Below, piece after piece: positions 32,405-33,011 of a stretch of 33,011 nt of DNA. Numbering within the stretch: the first letter of the stretch is position 1; every line of letters begins with the position of its first letter. The notes under the pieces are model-generated. The model searched no databases. It was not told the DNA's origin and saw only the letters and a list, made by a program, of their open reading frames with translations. A program made the translations under genes and the position numbers. The DNA lies in the NCBI GenBank assembly GCA_934717895.1, contig CAKUZO010000013.1, forward strand, positions 1-33,011. The letters run 5' to 3'. Source of the DNA: an uncultured Candidatus Melainabacteria bacterium (lineage in GTDB: Bacteria > Cyanobacteriota > Vampirovibrionia > Gastranaerophilales > Gastranaerophilaceae).

Positions 32405-32505
32405 AATTGTAAAAAATTATTAACAAATGCACGCAAAATATTAAAGTTTTCCCCAAACCTTCCGATAAATAATTTGTAATCAGAAAGTTTAATGGAGATA
32501 ACAAC

Positions 32506-32661
32506 ATGTTAAAAAAGATAAAATCACCTTCGTGTAATGTATGCGACAGTGTGGAATTTATATTAAGAGGAGCGAGAAAACGTCGCAATATGGCGTTAGC
32601 AGCTGCAAAAAGGATTAATGCAGATGCAGGTATTCAAGCAAGACTGAAAGCAGTCAAATAG
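32506..32661 (+). CDS. Small basic CxxC protein, 51 residues
   Basis: A short gene with a good ribosome site (GGAG, 8 nt before the ATG) and its own terminator. The product starts MLKKIKSPSCNVCDSVEF and continues with RGARKRRNMALAAAKRINAD. It has one CxxC pair (C10, C13), a strongly basic centre and an Ala-rich helix, with no membrane segment. One CxxC is half a zinc site, so it could be a metal-bridged dimer, a redox-active motif, or an RNA/DNA binder. I recognise no family. Framing by terminators on both sides (rpmA's upstream, its own downstream) argues that it is an independent, real gene. Confidence 0.65.
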   Translation: MLKKIKSPSCNVCDSVEFILRGARKRRNMALAAAKRINADAGIQARLKAVK

Positions 32662-32699
32662 TGCTTATTTATTTAGTAAGAATTGAGAGTTTATACTAC

Positions 32700-32728
32700 A
32701 AAGACCGAGTTTTCGGTCTTTATTTTTT
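32700..32728 (+). terminator. Terminator of the 51-residue gene
   Basis: Stem AAAGACCGA/TCGGTCTTT (9 bp), loop GTTT, then TATTTTTT; 38 nt after the stop codon. Confidence 0.9.
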
Positions 32729-32765
32729 GCATATTAAATTTCTATAAAGATTGTAAAATTTACAC

Positions 32766-32799
32766 TTGCTTTTGAGTTGTCTTTATTTTATAATATAAT
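32766..32799 (+). promoter_or_regulatory. Overlapping promoters of the adhE-like gene
   Basis: TTGCTT (32766-32771), a 17-nt spacer and TATAAT (32789-32794). A second set is shifted by about 5 bp: TTGAGT (32772-32777), 16 nt, TATAAT (32794-32799). The predicted start near 32800-32806 falls inside the Rex-like operator. Confidence 0.75.
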
Positions 32800-32816
32800 T
32801 GTGAAATAATTCACGA
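32799..32816 (+). promoter_or_regulatory. Rex-like redox operator
   Basis: TTGTGAA-ATAA-TTCACGA matches the Rex consensus TTGTGAA-nnnn-TTCACAA with one mismatch. It covers the end of the -10 region and the transcription start, a position for direct repression. Rex releases DNA when NADH rises, and adhE is one of its classic targets. Confidence 0.65.
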
Positions 32817-32888
32817 ATAGACAAAAATTTATTTCTGAAACTAATTTACAAAATGTGCGTCTTGCACAATATACAAGGAGAAAAATAT

Positions 32889-33011
32889 ATGACAACAAAA
32901 AGCAAAAAAACTGTCGAAAGCCTTGAAAAGACTTTAAACAAGTCTTCTCTTGTTGACAGTGCTGAACAATTGGAATTGCTTATCGAAAGAGCTAAAAAAG
33001 CTCAAAAGATT
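32889..33011 (+). CDS. adhE: Probable bifunctional aldehyde/alcohol dehydrogenase AdhE, N-terminal fragment
   Basis: Only the first 41 residues are in the window. After a Lys/Ser-rich start (MTTKSKKTVES) comes VDSAEQLELLIERAKKAQKI, which resembles the N-terminal helix of the acetyl-CoA-reducing domain of AdhE. AAGGAG lies 8 nt before ATG 32889. If correct, the enzyme turns acetyl-CoA into ethanol and reoxidises two NADH. The Rex-like operator and strong promoter upstream fit this well. From this fragment alone, another aldehyde dehydrogenase family member cannot be excluded. Confidence 0.55.
   Translation, partial: MTTKSKKTVESLEKTLNKSSLVDSAEQLELLIERAKKAQKI

Overview
The window is a densely packed, AT-rich stretch of bacterial chromosome with no rRNA, tRNA, insertion sequence, phage gene or CRISPR array that I can see. 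Three things point to a diderm, fermentative bacterium: an MlaA-type outer-membrane lipid protein, a Rex-type redox operator at the right edge, and ATP-type PEP carboxykinase. The yggS-sepF pair and the general style of the proteins suggest a gut relative of the non-photosynthetic Cyanobacteria (Gastranaerophilales/Melainabacteria). That placement is inference and was not checked by a search.

Left part (1-16 kb): a partial mannose-1-phosphate guanylyltransferase (minus), a TPR/lytic transglycosylase (plus) and ilvD (plus). Then comes a long minus-strand block. In transcription order it holds a 1064-residue acidic single-pass protein with a TonB-like C-terminus, a small sigma-70-like factor with its own embedded promoter, a 983-residue zinc-ribbon/P-loop ATPase/TPR protein, tsaC, and a 480-residue coiled-coil protein of unknown function. 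A 139-residue Ala-rich small membrane protein lies divergent to the block and ends in two tandem terminators. hemW follows on the minus strand, preceded by an unusual leader with an SD/anti-SD pair, a 25-nt palindrome and an orphan plus-strand terminator.

Middle (16-25 kb): a fusion of an MlaA domain to an alpha/beta hydrolase, then a TPR plus heptosyltransferase-like protein that appears to be expressed from a leaderless mRNA. Next is a 500-bp non-coding region with an inverted heptanucleotide repeat element and a multi-hairpin leader in front of yggS-sepF. After that come a catalytically dead M16 peptidase homologue, a small membrane-anchored protein, and pckA.

Right part (25-33 kb): a tightly overlapping peptidoglycan/division operon (murF-mraY-murD-ftsW-murG, minus), divergent from rplU-rpmA. 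It is followed by a 51-residue CxxC protein and the start of a probable adhE under a Rex-like operator. The main theme is cell envelope and division: peptidoglycan synthesis and turnover, SEDS polymerase, SepF, lipid transport and sugar activation. Core metabolism (ilvD, pckA, adhE) and translation genes are interspersed.

Two promoter habits recur. Several minus-strand genes share an extended -10 of the type TTATGCTAnnAT. Three genes (slt, ilvD, TPR-glycosyltransferase) have a -10 box exactly 6 nt before the ATG, which predicts leaderless mRNAs.
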